From NCBI GenBank assembly GCA_042573625.1, contig JBHPCZ010000083.1:1-15481 (forward strand): a DNA stretch of 15,481 nucleotides. Direction: 5' to 3'. Both the position numbers and the translations under genes were made by a program. A model generated the notes under the pieces. The model did not search any database. It saw nothing but the letters and a program-made list of their open reading frames with translations, and was not told the DNA's origin. This DNA comes from JBHPCZ01 sp042573625. GTDB taxonomy: Bacteria; Desulfobacterota; Desulfobacteria; Desulfobacterales; UBA11574. Below, piece by piece: positions 1 to 6,440 of this stretch. The number at the start of each line of letters is the position of its first letter. Position 1 is the stretch's first letter.

Positions 1-41
1 CAACCATCATAAAGGATACCCTTTCAGGCCCTGTCGAATCG
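1..41 (+). repeat. Inverted 41-bp copy of an internal hemC segment
   Basis: These bases are, base for base, the reverse complement of 1960-2000, which lies inside hemC and encodes roughly residues 268-281. Identity stops sharply after base 41. The left end of the copy is the window edge, so the duplication may be longer. No hemC reading frame continues past base 41. It is either the tail of a second, truncated inverted hemC copy or a fold-back assembly artefact if the window edge is also a contig edge. Confidence 0.9.
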
Positions 42-349
42 CCCTCCAGACTTGAAAACGGTCGCCATTTTTGCAGTTATTGAATATCCAATATCCAATA
101 AGGAATGTCGAATGATGAAGTCTTTTCGGCCATTGTAAAATGACAGCGCCTAATATCACGGAAGATTTAACCCGAAGGTAAACATGCTGTTTTCATTCTG
201 TATTCGATATTGGATATTCGACATTCAATATTGAAAACACCTGTTGAATGATACCTCACGTTTCTGGCACCCCGGATCGGTTGTGAGACATGGAATCACC
301 CATTCCATTGGGCTGTGAATTTTGGTTTTTCTTGACTATTTTGAGGGAG
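42..349. other. Gene-free spacer downstream of cobA-hemD
   Basis: No supported gene lies here. The spacer contains the 82-219 inverted-repeat element described separately. A perfect hairpin (TGGAAT, 5-base loop, ATTCCA) sits at 291-307. That hairpin has no T-run on the minus strand, so I do not call it a terminator for cobA-hemD. Short open frames across the region have no ribosome binding site or recognisable protein motif. Confidence 0.6.
82..219. repeat. Inverted-repeat element with 26-bp arms
   Basis: The arms 82-107 and 194-219 are reverse complements at 23 of 26 positions and share the core GAATATCCAATATC. They enclose about 86 bases without a gene. Related AT-rich blocks (GAATGTCGAATG at 103-114, TATTCGACATTCAATATT at 215-232) extend the similarity beyond the arms. 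The shape suggests a small palindromic or MITE-like intergenic repeat. No transposase and no clear target-site duplication were seen. Confidence 0.6.
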
Positions 350-1876
350 TTATCTATCAAAATACTGCTGGATGGCTTGGCACAAACCGGGGATGGTGAA
401 AGACGCCGCAACGATGTGAACGTTGAAACCGAGTTTTTTCGCGGTGTCGGTGGTGATGGGACCGATGCTGGCAATGGTGACATCGCGCATCAGGTTCTCA
501 AATCTGTCCGGCGGCAGCAGGGCTTTGAAGTTTGTAACGGTGGATGAACTCGTAAACGTTATGATGTCTATTGCGCCGTCTTCAAGTTCCGACAACAGGT
601 CTTCAATATTGTTTTGAACCGCGTGTGTGCAATATGCGGCAATTTCATCAACGATCGCCCCCATTTTTGTCAATTCCACCGGCAGTATGGGCCGTGCCTC
701 TTTTGCCCGTGGAAGGAGAATTTTTTTGCCTTTGATGTTTTCCGAGCTGAATGCCTCAAGGACAGACTCCGCCCGGTAACTCTCCGGAACAATATCGCTG
801 TTTAATCCAAAATCAAAGAGCCGTTTTTCGGTTGCAGGCCCGATGACGGCCGTATGCAAATTGCTTAACGCCCGGACATCCAGGCCTTTTTGAAACAGGC
901 GATCAAAAAAGAAATTCACACCGTTTACGCTGGTAAAAACCAGCCAGTCATATTCGGAAAGGGCTTCAATCGCTTTGTCAAGCGGCGTTACGTCATCCGG
1001 AGGGCGCACCTTGATGGTGGGGCATTCCAGACATTCCGCCCCCAGGTCGGAAAGGATCTGAACCATTTCGCTCGCCTGTTCCCGAGCTCGGGTCACCACG
1101 ATCTTCTTCCCCATTAACGAACGGTTTTCAAACCACTTCATTCTTTCTCTAAATTGAACAACATGCCCCACGACAATAATGGCCGGCGGTTTGAGACCGG
1201 CGGCTTTCACACGCTCAACGATCGTATCGAGCGTTCCGGTAATGGTAACCTGGCGGGGTGTCGTCCCCCACCGGATGAGCGCAACGGGGGTATCGGGCTT
1301 CATGCCGTGGTTGGCTAGCTGGCGGGTAATGTGCGGCAGGTTTTTGACGCCCATCAAAAAGACAATGGTGCCGATACCGCTTGCAATCGCCGACCAGTCA
1401 ATACTCGACGCTTCTTTGTTTGGGTCCTCATGACCGGTTACAAATGCGACTGTGGACGTGAATTTTCTGTGGGTCAGAGGGATGCCGGCATAGGTCGGGG
1501 CCGCTATTGCTGAAGTGATGCCGGGCACAATCTCAAAAGGGATCCCCGCATCGATGAGCGCCTCCACTTCTTCACCGCCGCGACCGAATATAAAAGGATC
1601 GCCCCCTTTGAGCCGGACAACATTCAAGCCCTCTCGAGCCTTTTCAACGATGAGGGCATTGATCCTGTCCTGTGACAGGGTGTGATCCCCTCCTTTTTTC
1701 CCGACATAGATAATCTCTGCATTTTCCGGGGCATGTTTTAAAAGCAATGGCGATGCAAGAAAATCATAGATGAGAACGTCTGCATTCCTGATGCAATCCA
1801 ACCCCTTCACGGTAATCAGTCCTGGGTCACCCGGCCCCGCACCGACCAGATAGGTTTTACCATTCGTGGTGTTCAT
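350..1876 (-). CDS. cobA-hemD: Uroporphyrinogen-III C-methyltransferase / uroporphyrinogen-III synthase fusion
   Basis: A 508-residue cytoplasmic fusion enzyme. Residues 1 to about 245 are an SAM-dependent uroporphyrinogen-III methyltransferase (to precorrin-2): the signature VGAGPGDPGLITVKG is at 11-25 and VRLKGGDPFIFGRGGEE at 87-103, with PGITSA at 118-123. Residues about 257-505 look like HemD, which cyclises hydroxymethylbilane to uroporphyrinogen III; they start with KIVVTRAREQ and contain VFTSVNGV and TFTSSSTV. The NAD-binding dehydrogenase/ferrochelatase half of CysG is absent, so siroheme completion needs another gene. The start codon overlaps the hemC stop in an ATGA tetranucleotide (1873-1876), implying translational coupling. 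Such fusions are common in anaerobic bacteria and fit siroheme, cobalamin or alternative haem synthesis. Confidence 0.95.
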   Translation of the reverse strand: MNTTNGKTYLVGAGPGDPGLITVKGLDCIRNADVLIYDFLASPLLLKHAPENAEIIYVGKKGGDHTLSQDRINALIVEKAREGLNVVRLKGGDPFIFGRGGEEVEALIDAGIPFEIVPGITSAIAAPTYAGIPLTHRKFTSTVAFVTGHEDPNKEASSIDWSAIASGIGTIVFLMGVKNLPHITRQLANHGMKPDTPVALIRWGTTPRQVTITGTLDTIVERVKAAGLKPPAIIVVGHVVQFRERMKWFENRSLMGKKIVVTRAREQASEMVQILSDLGAECLECPTIKVRPPDDVTPLDKAIEALSEYDWLVFTSVNGVNFFFDRLFQKGLDVRALSNLHTAVIGPATEKRLFDFGLNSDIVPESYRAESVLEAFSSENIKGKKILLPRAKEARPILPVELTKMGAIVDEIAAYCTHAVQNNIEDLLSELEDGAIDIITFTSSSTVTNFKALLPPDRFENLMRDVTIASIGPITTDTAKKLGFNVHIVAASFTIPGLCQAIQQYFDR

Positions 1877-2802
1877 ACCTCCGCCCTCAGGGTTTCTAAT
1901 ATCGGTTTTGCGCCCTTTTCCAAAAGACGATCAGCCAGACGAACACCGATGCTTTCGGACGATTCGACAGGGCCTGAAAGGGTATCCTTTATGATGGTTG
2001 TGCCGTTAACATCAGCAACAAGACCGCAAAGTGTAAAGGTGCTGTTCTTTATTTTACCGTGGGCCGCGATGGGAATCTGACAGCCGCCTTCCAGACGATG
2101 TAAAAAAGCACGCTCGCCCTTGACAATGGCTTCAGTTTCCCGATGATTCAGAAAGTTGACAACCCCCTCTATCTCCGGATCGCTTTTTCTGATTTCAATG
2201 CAGAGGGCCCCCTGCCCCACCGCCGGCAGCATGATGTTCTCATCCATGTATTCGGTAATCCTGCTTTCAAGGCCCAGGCGTTTGACCCCTGCGGCCGCCA
2301 GGACGATGGCATCCATATTTTCTGTCTCAAGTTTCCGAATACGGGTGTCCAGATTTCCCCTTAACGGCAATATCTCGATATCCGGTCTCACATATTTTAG
2401 CTGGGCAGCGCGACGAAGACTGCTGGTACCGATGATTGCGCCGGGTCTCAACTCTGAAAGCAACTCTCCTTTTCTTGCAATCAGAACGTCATTGGGACTT
2501 TCGCGTTCCGGTATCGCACCGATACACAGCCCTCCGGGTATTTCAGAAGGCATGTCTTTCATGCTGTGAACCGCCAGATCGATCCGGCCTTCTAAAAGCG
2601 CGTCTTCAATCTCTTTAACAAAAAGCCCCTTGCCGCCGACCTTGGCAAGGGGCACATCGAGAATTTTATCGCCTTTTGTTTTTATGGGCACCAGTTCAAC
2701 GGAAAAAGAAGGGTGTTCTTCTCCTATAGCCGATTTTACCCAGTTTGCCTGCCAGAGGGCGAGTTTGCTCCCCCGGGTTCCGATTTTAACGCTCCTTTTC
2801 AT
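1873..2802 (-). CDS. hemC: Hydroxymethylbilane synthase (porphobilinogen deaminase)
   Basis: A 309-residue enzyme that polymerises four porphobilinogen units into hydroxymethylbilane in the cytoplasm. It opens with KIGTRGSKLALWQ. The catalytic Asp lies in HSMKDMP (about residue 83). The substrate-binding arginines are in GTSSLRRAAQL, and RGNLDTRIRKL follows. The dipyrromethane cofactor cysteine is Cys241 in LEGGCQIP. Length matches the family. A longer in-frame start at 2847 exists but would overlap the FmdB gene. The chosen ATG at 2802 has a GGAG just upstream and overlaps the preceding TGA by one base (TGATG). Bases 1960-2000 of this gene are duplicated in inverse orientation at the left edge of the window. 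Confidence 0.96.
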   Translation of the reverse strand: MKRSVKIGTRGSKLALWQANWVKSAIGEEHPSFSVELVPIKTKGDKILDVPLAKVGGKGLFVKEIEDALLEGRIDLAVHSMKDMPSEIPGGLCIGAIPERESPNDVLIARKGELLSELRPGAIIGTSSLRRAAQLKYVRPDIEILPLRGNLDTRIRKLETENMDAIVLAAAGVKRLGLESRITEYMDENIMLPAVGQGALCIEIRKSDPEIEGVVNFLNHRETEAIVKGERAFLHRLEGGCQIPIAAHGKIKNSTFTLCGLVADVNGTTIIKDTLSGPVESSESIGVRLADRLLEKGAKPILETLRAEV

Positions 2803-3032
2803 CAGTCTCCACAGCTCGTACAGCTGGTGGCAGCACACCCGGTGCACGAGGGGGCCGAGGCGGAAGAGCTGACTGTCTTACCATGGCTTCCCTTGCTGTA
2901 GAAAGTGCAGGCAGACATCTGTTTACTTATATTTTTGCTGGCACAAGAAGGGCAGTCCGGCTGCTCACTTCCAAGAACCAGGAATTCAAAATCCTTGCCA
3001 CAGTCACAACATTGGTATTCATAAATTGGCAT
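2802..3032 (-). CDS. FmdB-family zinc ribbon protein
   Basis: A 76-residue protein beginning MPIYEYQCCDCGKDFE, the hallmark of the FmdB/CxxC putative regulatory zinc-ribbon family. The metal ligands are CCDC (8-11) and CPSC (27-30). After about residue 45 comes a low-complexity Ser/Ala/Cys tail carrying further CxxC motifs (CTGC, CTSC), typical of the family. It is the first gene of the hemC/cobA-hemD operon, and its TGA shares a base with the hemC ATG. A GAGGAA lies somewhat far upstream of its ATG. Its biochemical role is unknown; metal binding and regulation or chaperoning are inferred from the family only. Confidence 0.85.
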   Translation of the reverse strand: MPIYEYQCCDCGKDFEFLVLGSEQPDCPSCASKNISKQMSACTFYSKGSHGKTVSSSASAPSCTGCAATSCTSCGD

Positions 3033-3072
3033 ATCTAAATCTTCCTCGTTTATTGCATTATTTATATTAGGT

Positions 3073-3097
3073 TCTTCTCCAATTAAGTTGGAGAAGA
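3073..3097 (-). promoter_or_regulatory. 10-bp perfect hairpin / palindrome upstream of the fmdB-hem operon
   Basis: TCTTCTCCAA and TTGGAGAAGA flank a 5-base loop with no mismatch. It lies about 40 bases upstream of the FmdB start, in the only gap where the operon promoter can be. No T-run follows on either strand, so a terminator is unlikely. AT-rich TAATATAAAT lies between it and the start and could be a -10 region. An operator or leader hairpin is inference. Confidence 0.5.
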
Positions 3098-3104
3098 GGG
3101 TTCG

Positions 3105-3432
3105 AGGATTCCAGGGGTCAAGGGTTCAAGTGTTTGTTCTCCAACGATTTTATCAGCCTGCGATATTTGAAGGAATCGGCACAGCGGCCTTTCTGGTCCG
3201 AGATGTCAGACCGTATCTTCCTTCTTTTGCGAATTGTTTTGGTATTCTAGAAAAATCAAAACAGCGTTTTTACGACTTTTACCAGACTTTCAGATCGCTG
3301 TAATTTTTAAGCATCTCACTTGAATCCCTGGACCCTTGACCCCTTGAATCCTAAAATTTCTTAGCATTTCACTCGAACCGCTCGGCTGAGCTCGCCGCAA
3401 GCCCTTGGCCCCTTGATCCCTTGAATCCTTCC
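3105..3432. repeat. Cluster of inverted and direct short intergenic repeats
   Basis: Segment 3105-3132 is the reverse complement of 3317-3352 except for one mismatch and an 8-base gap, giving a MITE-like element of about 248 bases. A third related block at about 3363-3432 repeats the second in direct orientation: AGCATYTCACTYGAA..., then CCCTTGRCCCCTTGA. It is interrupted by about 22 unrelated bases. The shared core is CCTTGAATCC / GACCCCTTG. No transposase is present. The rest of the spacer, to 3540, holds only an imperfect repeat of AATCATCC-AACTGC (about 3435-3454 and 3523-3537). The short frame at 3088-3303 is not supported as a gene. Confidence 0.7.
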
Positions 3433-3540
3433 AAAATCATCCAATCCAACTGCGATATGGATTGTAATGCAAATCAGGCTGTGAAGCTTGAGTTGTCTAT
3501 ATCACAAAGGCACCAAAACATAATCATCCCAACTGCAAAA

Positions 3541-4497
3541 TCAACCCTCCGCCGCTATCTTTTCGATGACCCCGGCCGCGATGAGCGGCACCATGATTTC
3601 ATGATGCCCCACAAGGTTAAATCCCTGACCGCCGCTGGCCGTGGGCCTGGAAACAACATTGGTCATGGGACGGTAGTGCTGAATAAAATCCATATTCACC
3701 GTAGTGAAATTTTCCAGATGATGTCCCATATTTCGGACAAGTGTAACCGCTTTCAGAAAAACTTCCGGAAGAATGACCGCTGATCCCACATTCAGGTATA
3801 CACCTTCTTGCAAGGCAGATATTACGGATGCGAACAATCGAAAATCCCTGTGGGTTGCGCCACCTGTCTTTTCCGGGTCGAACTCGGGATGCATATGAAT
3901 AATATCTGTCCCGATGGCAACATGAACCGTAACAGGTATGCCCAGTCGTACACCGGCGGCGAGAATACTTTTGTCCAAAAGCGGCAGCCGCTCTTCAATC
4001 ATGGTCGAACCGACCGCTTCGCCGAGCCCTAACGAATCCCTTGCCGCTTTTTTAATGGCGCTGCTTAAAAAAGAGCACGTCTCCTGGGCCATACCAAAGG
4101 TTCCGTTTCCGATGGATGCTTCGACATCTTCTGATGTCCGGCCTGACATTGCAAGTTCCATGTCGTGGATAATACCCGCGCCGTTCATCGCAACAGCGGT
4201 AACGATGCCGCGCTCCATCAGGTCGATGACAACGGGGTTGAGCCCCACTTTAATGACGTGCGCTCCCATACCGAAAACAACGACCTTATCTTTCTGAAAG
4301 GCCGCTGCAATGGCGGATATCACCGATTTGACATGGCTCCCGGCAAGTATGCCGGGAAGAGCGTCGAGAAAGTTTTCAAAACTGGATCCCTTTTCCCAGG
4401 CCCTGGCAAAATCGTCCGCGGACACCTTGCTCTTTCGCCCTGAAAGGGGGTATGTTTTCACGCGACTCAGATCAATGGGTTTAAAAGAGTTTGACAT
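3541..4497 (-). CDS. Deoxyhypusine-synthase-like protein, function unknown
   Basis: A 318-residue soluble protein without signal peptide or membrane segment. The stretch VVFGMGAHVIKVGLNPVVID (about 72-91), MNGAGIIHDMELAM and ILAAGVRLGIPVTVHVAIGTD resemble the NAD-binding Rossmann-like fold of deoxyhypusine synthases. The last stretch corresponds to the S..A...IPV...TD segment. I could not place a catalytic lysine with certainty, and bacteria lack eIF5A, so a true deoxyhypusine synthase role is unlikely. Such homologues may act on polyamines or other substrates; that is inference. It is the last gene of the selA operon, 12 bases after gmhA. A GGAATCACC precedes the ATG. Co-location with gmhA could mean a role near LPS-core synthesis, but this rests on position only. 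Confidence 0.55.
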   Translation of the reverse strand: MSNSFKPIDLSRVKTYPLSGRKSKVSADDFARAWEKGSSFENFLDALPGILAGSHVKSVISAIAAAFQKDKVVVFGMGAHVIKVGLNPVVIDLMERGIVTAVAMNGAGIIHDMELAMSGRTSEDVEASIGNGTFGMAQETCSFLSSAIKKAARDSLGLGEAVGSTMIEERLPLLDKSILAAGVRLGIPVTVHVAIGTDIIHMHPEFDPEKTGGATHRDFRLFASVISALQEGVYLNVGSAVILPEVFLKAVTLVRNMGHHLENFTTVNMDFIQHYRPMTNVVSRPTASGGQGFNLVGHHEIMVPLIAAGVIEKIAAEG

Positions 4498-4509
4498 GGT
4501 GATTCCATT

Positions 4510-5094
4510 CTATGCCGGTTCGAATTCCTCGGGATACAGAATTCTGTCAACGAGTTCACACAGGATGTGTCCCAGGGTTGTATGCACCTCTTGAATCCTT
4601 GCCGTTACGTCTGATTCAACCGAAAATAAGAGATCAACGCATTCTGAAAGCTTGCCGCCGCGACCTGTCATCCCGATGGTAAAAATACCGATTGTTTTCG
4701 CCACATCTATGGCTTCGATAACATTTTTCGAGTTGCCGCTGGTACTGATGCCTATGGCGATATCATCTTTTTTCCCGAGTGCCCTGATCTGCTTGGAAAA
4801 AATTTCATCAAAATGATAGTCGTTCCCGATACTGGTGATGATAGACGTATCGGTGGTCAAGGCAATGGCAGCCATCGGCGGCCGTTCAATCTGAAATCGG
4901 TTTACGAATTCCGCCGCAATATGTTGCGCATCCGCTGCACTTCCCCCGTTACCAAAAAGTAAAACCTTATGGCCCGAAGCGATGCACGACGCGAGCCTGT
5001 CGGCGGCGCTCTGGATGCGGACCATGTTTTCTTTTATGGCCTTTTCTTTAACCGTAATGCTTTCTTGGAGTATTTTTAGAATAACCTCTTCCAT
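4510..5094 (-). CDS. gmhA: Phosphoheptose isomerase (sedoheptulose-7-phosphate isomerase)
   Basis: A 194-residue SIS-domain enzyme that converts sedoheptulose 7-phosphate to D-glycero-D-manno-heptose 7-phosphate, the first step of ADP-heptose synthesis for the LPS inner core. The phosphate-binding loop is LLFGNGGSAADAQH (45-58), with GISTSGNSKN (115-124) as second SIS motif. The zinc and catalytic residues of the family fit His58, Glu62, Gln168 and His176 (QHIAAEF; QEVHTTLGH). Length is that of the family. It lies 11 bases after the GGDEF-TPR gene and 12 before the deoxyhypusine-synthase-like gene, on the same strand. No strong Shine-Dalgarno is visible, so translation may depend on coupling. 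The other heptose genes (hldE, gmhB) are not in the window. Confidence 0.93.
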   Translation of the reverse strand: MEEVILKILQESITVKEKAIKENMVRIQSAADRLASCIASGHKVLLFGNGGSAADAQHIAAEFVNRFQIERPPMAAIALTTDTSIITSIGNDYHFDEIFSKQIRALGKKDDIAIGISTSGNSKNVIEAIDVAKTIGIFTIGMTGRGGKLSECVDLLFSVESDVTARIQEVHTTLGHILCELVDRILYPEEFEPA

Positions 5095-5105
5095 AGTTAA
5101 ACCGT

Positions 5106-6440
5106 CTAATCTTTCATGTTTTCTATTTTCTCGACATATTCCCTGGAGTCATGTCCAAAATGACTTGCCATCTTGAACTCTTTCATAGCATCATCGAGCC
5201 TATCCGCCTTGAGATACAATCTGCCGAGTCTATGCCTGAAAAGACCGTTTTCGGGCGAAATTTCAACACTCTGTTTGCAAAACGTCTTTGCAATCTCCGG
5301 ATTCTCGCCCTGAGCTTCAAAGAGGTATCCAAGGGCGGAGAGTGAATCCGCATCATTCGGATTGCTTCTGATCGCGTTTTTGTAAGCCGAAACCGCTTCG
5401 TCTATCATGTCCATGGAAGCGAAACATTCACCAAGGTATCGAAAAGCGATCCCTGATTCAGGTCTGAGCAGCGTCGCTCTTTTCAGGAATTTTTTTCCTT
5501 TCTCAGGGTTTTCCATCTCCAGGTAAAGCCTGCCGATCTGAAACGCCACTTCAAATACATCATCATCTAAACTGTCTGCTTCATGGAAAAGTTGTAGGGC
5601 CTCCTCTTTATTTCCCATCAGCATGTTTACAATACCGGTGTTGTATACGGGCATGACCTCGCTGGAATCATTCTGCATGGCTGTTTCAAATTCATTCTTT
5701 GCTTTTTCGAAAGATCCCTGGATGCCGTAACAGACGCCTAAACTGTTTCGCACGTTTAAGTTGGACGGATCGAGCATGAGAGCCATTGTATATTCTCGGA
5801 CGGCCCCGTCAATGTCTCCGTTCTGATACAATTTGTCTCCACTGATGTTCAAACTTATCGAATCAAAGGCAACCGTGCTGTCAGCGCCGAAAAACGCGGC
5901 GTGATCAAGCGCCTTGCAGGCATTATCGACAATCTGGGCTTTACTGAAGCTAATTGTAGGGTATGAAGCTATACCTATGGATACGGTTTTATTCCCTCGT
6001 TTTTCGAGCCGCTCTCTGATTTTTTGGGCCAGTTCAAGGCCTGCGTCTGTGCTTCCTTCCGGGAAAAAAGATCCGAAGATGCCGGAGTCGAGTCGCCCCC
6101 ATACTCCATTTGTTTCTTTACATATCGCATCAATCGCTCCGGCAACATCCATCCGGAAACCTTTATTGGGATGGCTCTCAATTTCATCGTTTTTACCTTC
6201 GGGCCTGTCGATTCGGAAAACCATGACGCCAAAGTTCGATGATGCGTCAGTTCGGGTCAAGGCATGATCGATAAATGCTTTTCCAGTGAGTATATCCGGA
6301 TACACCTCGGACAGTTCATCTTTGCCGACAAAGGCGGTTTCAGCCGTTTTTCTTTCCCTCGGCACGGCATCTGCCCTGTTAAACAGGGACTCAAGGTTAT
6401 ATTTGCTGTCGCCATGGTCGCCTTCCGGGCAATGTGTCAT
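5106..6440 (-). CDS. Degenerate GGDEF-like domain fused to TPR repeats
   Basis: A 444-residue cytoplasmic protein with no signal or membrane segment. Residues about 50-195 look like a nucleotide-cyclase (GGDEF) fold: WGRLDSGIFGSFFP (114-127) sits where RxGGDEF would be, and VSIGIASYP (153-161) matches the conserved late GGDEF strand. The GGDEF signature is replaced by LDSGIF, so diguanylate cyclase activity is not expected. Residues about 196-440 hold six or seven tetratricopeptide repeats (for example GDIDGAVREYTMALMLDPSN and DMIDEAVSAYKNAIRSNPND), a protein-binding scaffold. The ATG overlaps the selA stop codon (ATGA, 6437-6440). A role as nucleotide- or c-di-GMP-responsive adaptor is inference; the partner is unknown. 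Confidence 0.8.
   Translation of the reverse strand: MTHCPEGDHGDSKYNLESLFNRADAVPRERKTAETAFVGKDELSEVYPDILTGKAFIDHALTRTDASSNFGVMVFRIDRPEGKNDEIESHPNKGFRMDVAGAIDAICKETNGVWGRLDSGIFGSFFPEGSTDAGLELAQKIRERLEKRGNKTVSIGIASYPTISFSKAQIVDNACKALDHAAFFGADSTVAFDSISLNISGDKLYQNGDIDGAVREYTMALMLDPSNLNVRNSLGVCYGIQGSFEKAKNEFETAMQNDSSEVMPVYNTGIVNMLMGNKEEALQLFHEADSLDDDVFEVAFQIGRLYLEMENPEKGKKFLKRATLLRPESGIAFRYLGECFASMDMIDEAVSAYKNAIRSNPNDADSLSALGYLFEAQGENPEIAKTFCKQSVEISPENGLFRHRLGRLYLKADRLDDAMKEFKMASHFGHDSREYVEKIENMKD

Noticed and set aside
291..307. Terminator of the hemC-cobA/hemD operon
   Set aside because: A perfect 6-bp hairpin, but no T-tract follows it on the minus strand.
2802..2804. FmdB TGA as a selenocysteine codon, suggested by selA nearby
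   Set aside because: The next codon is another TGA (2799-2801 region reads into hemC start), the hemC ATG overlaps it, and no SECIS-like hairpin follows at the proper distance that I can see.
3088..3303. 71-codon frame in the repeat spacer
   Set aside because: It begins inside the hairpin and repeat, has no ribosome site, and no family features.
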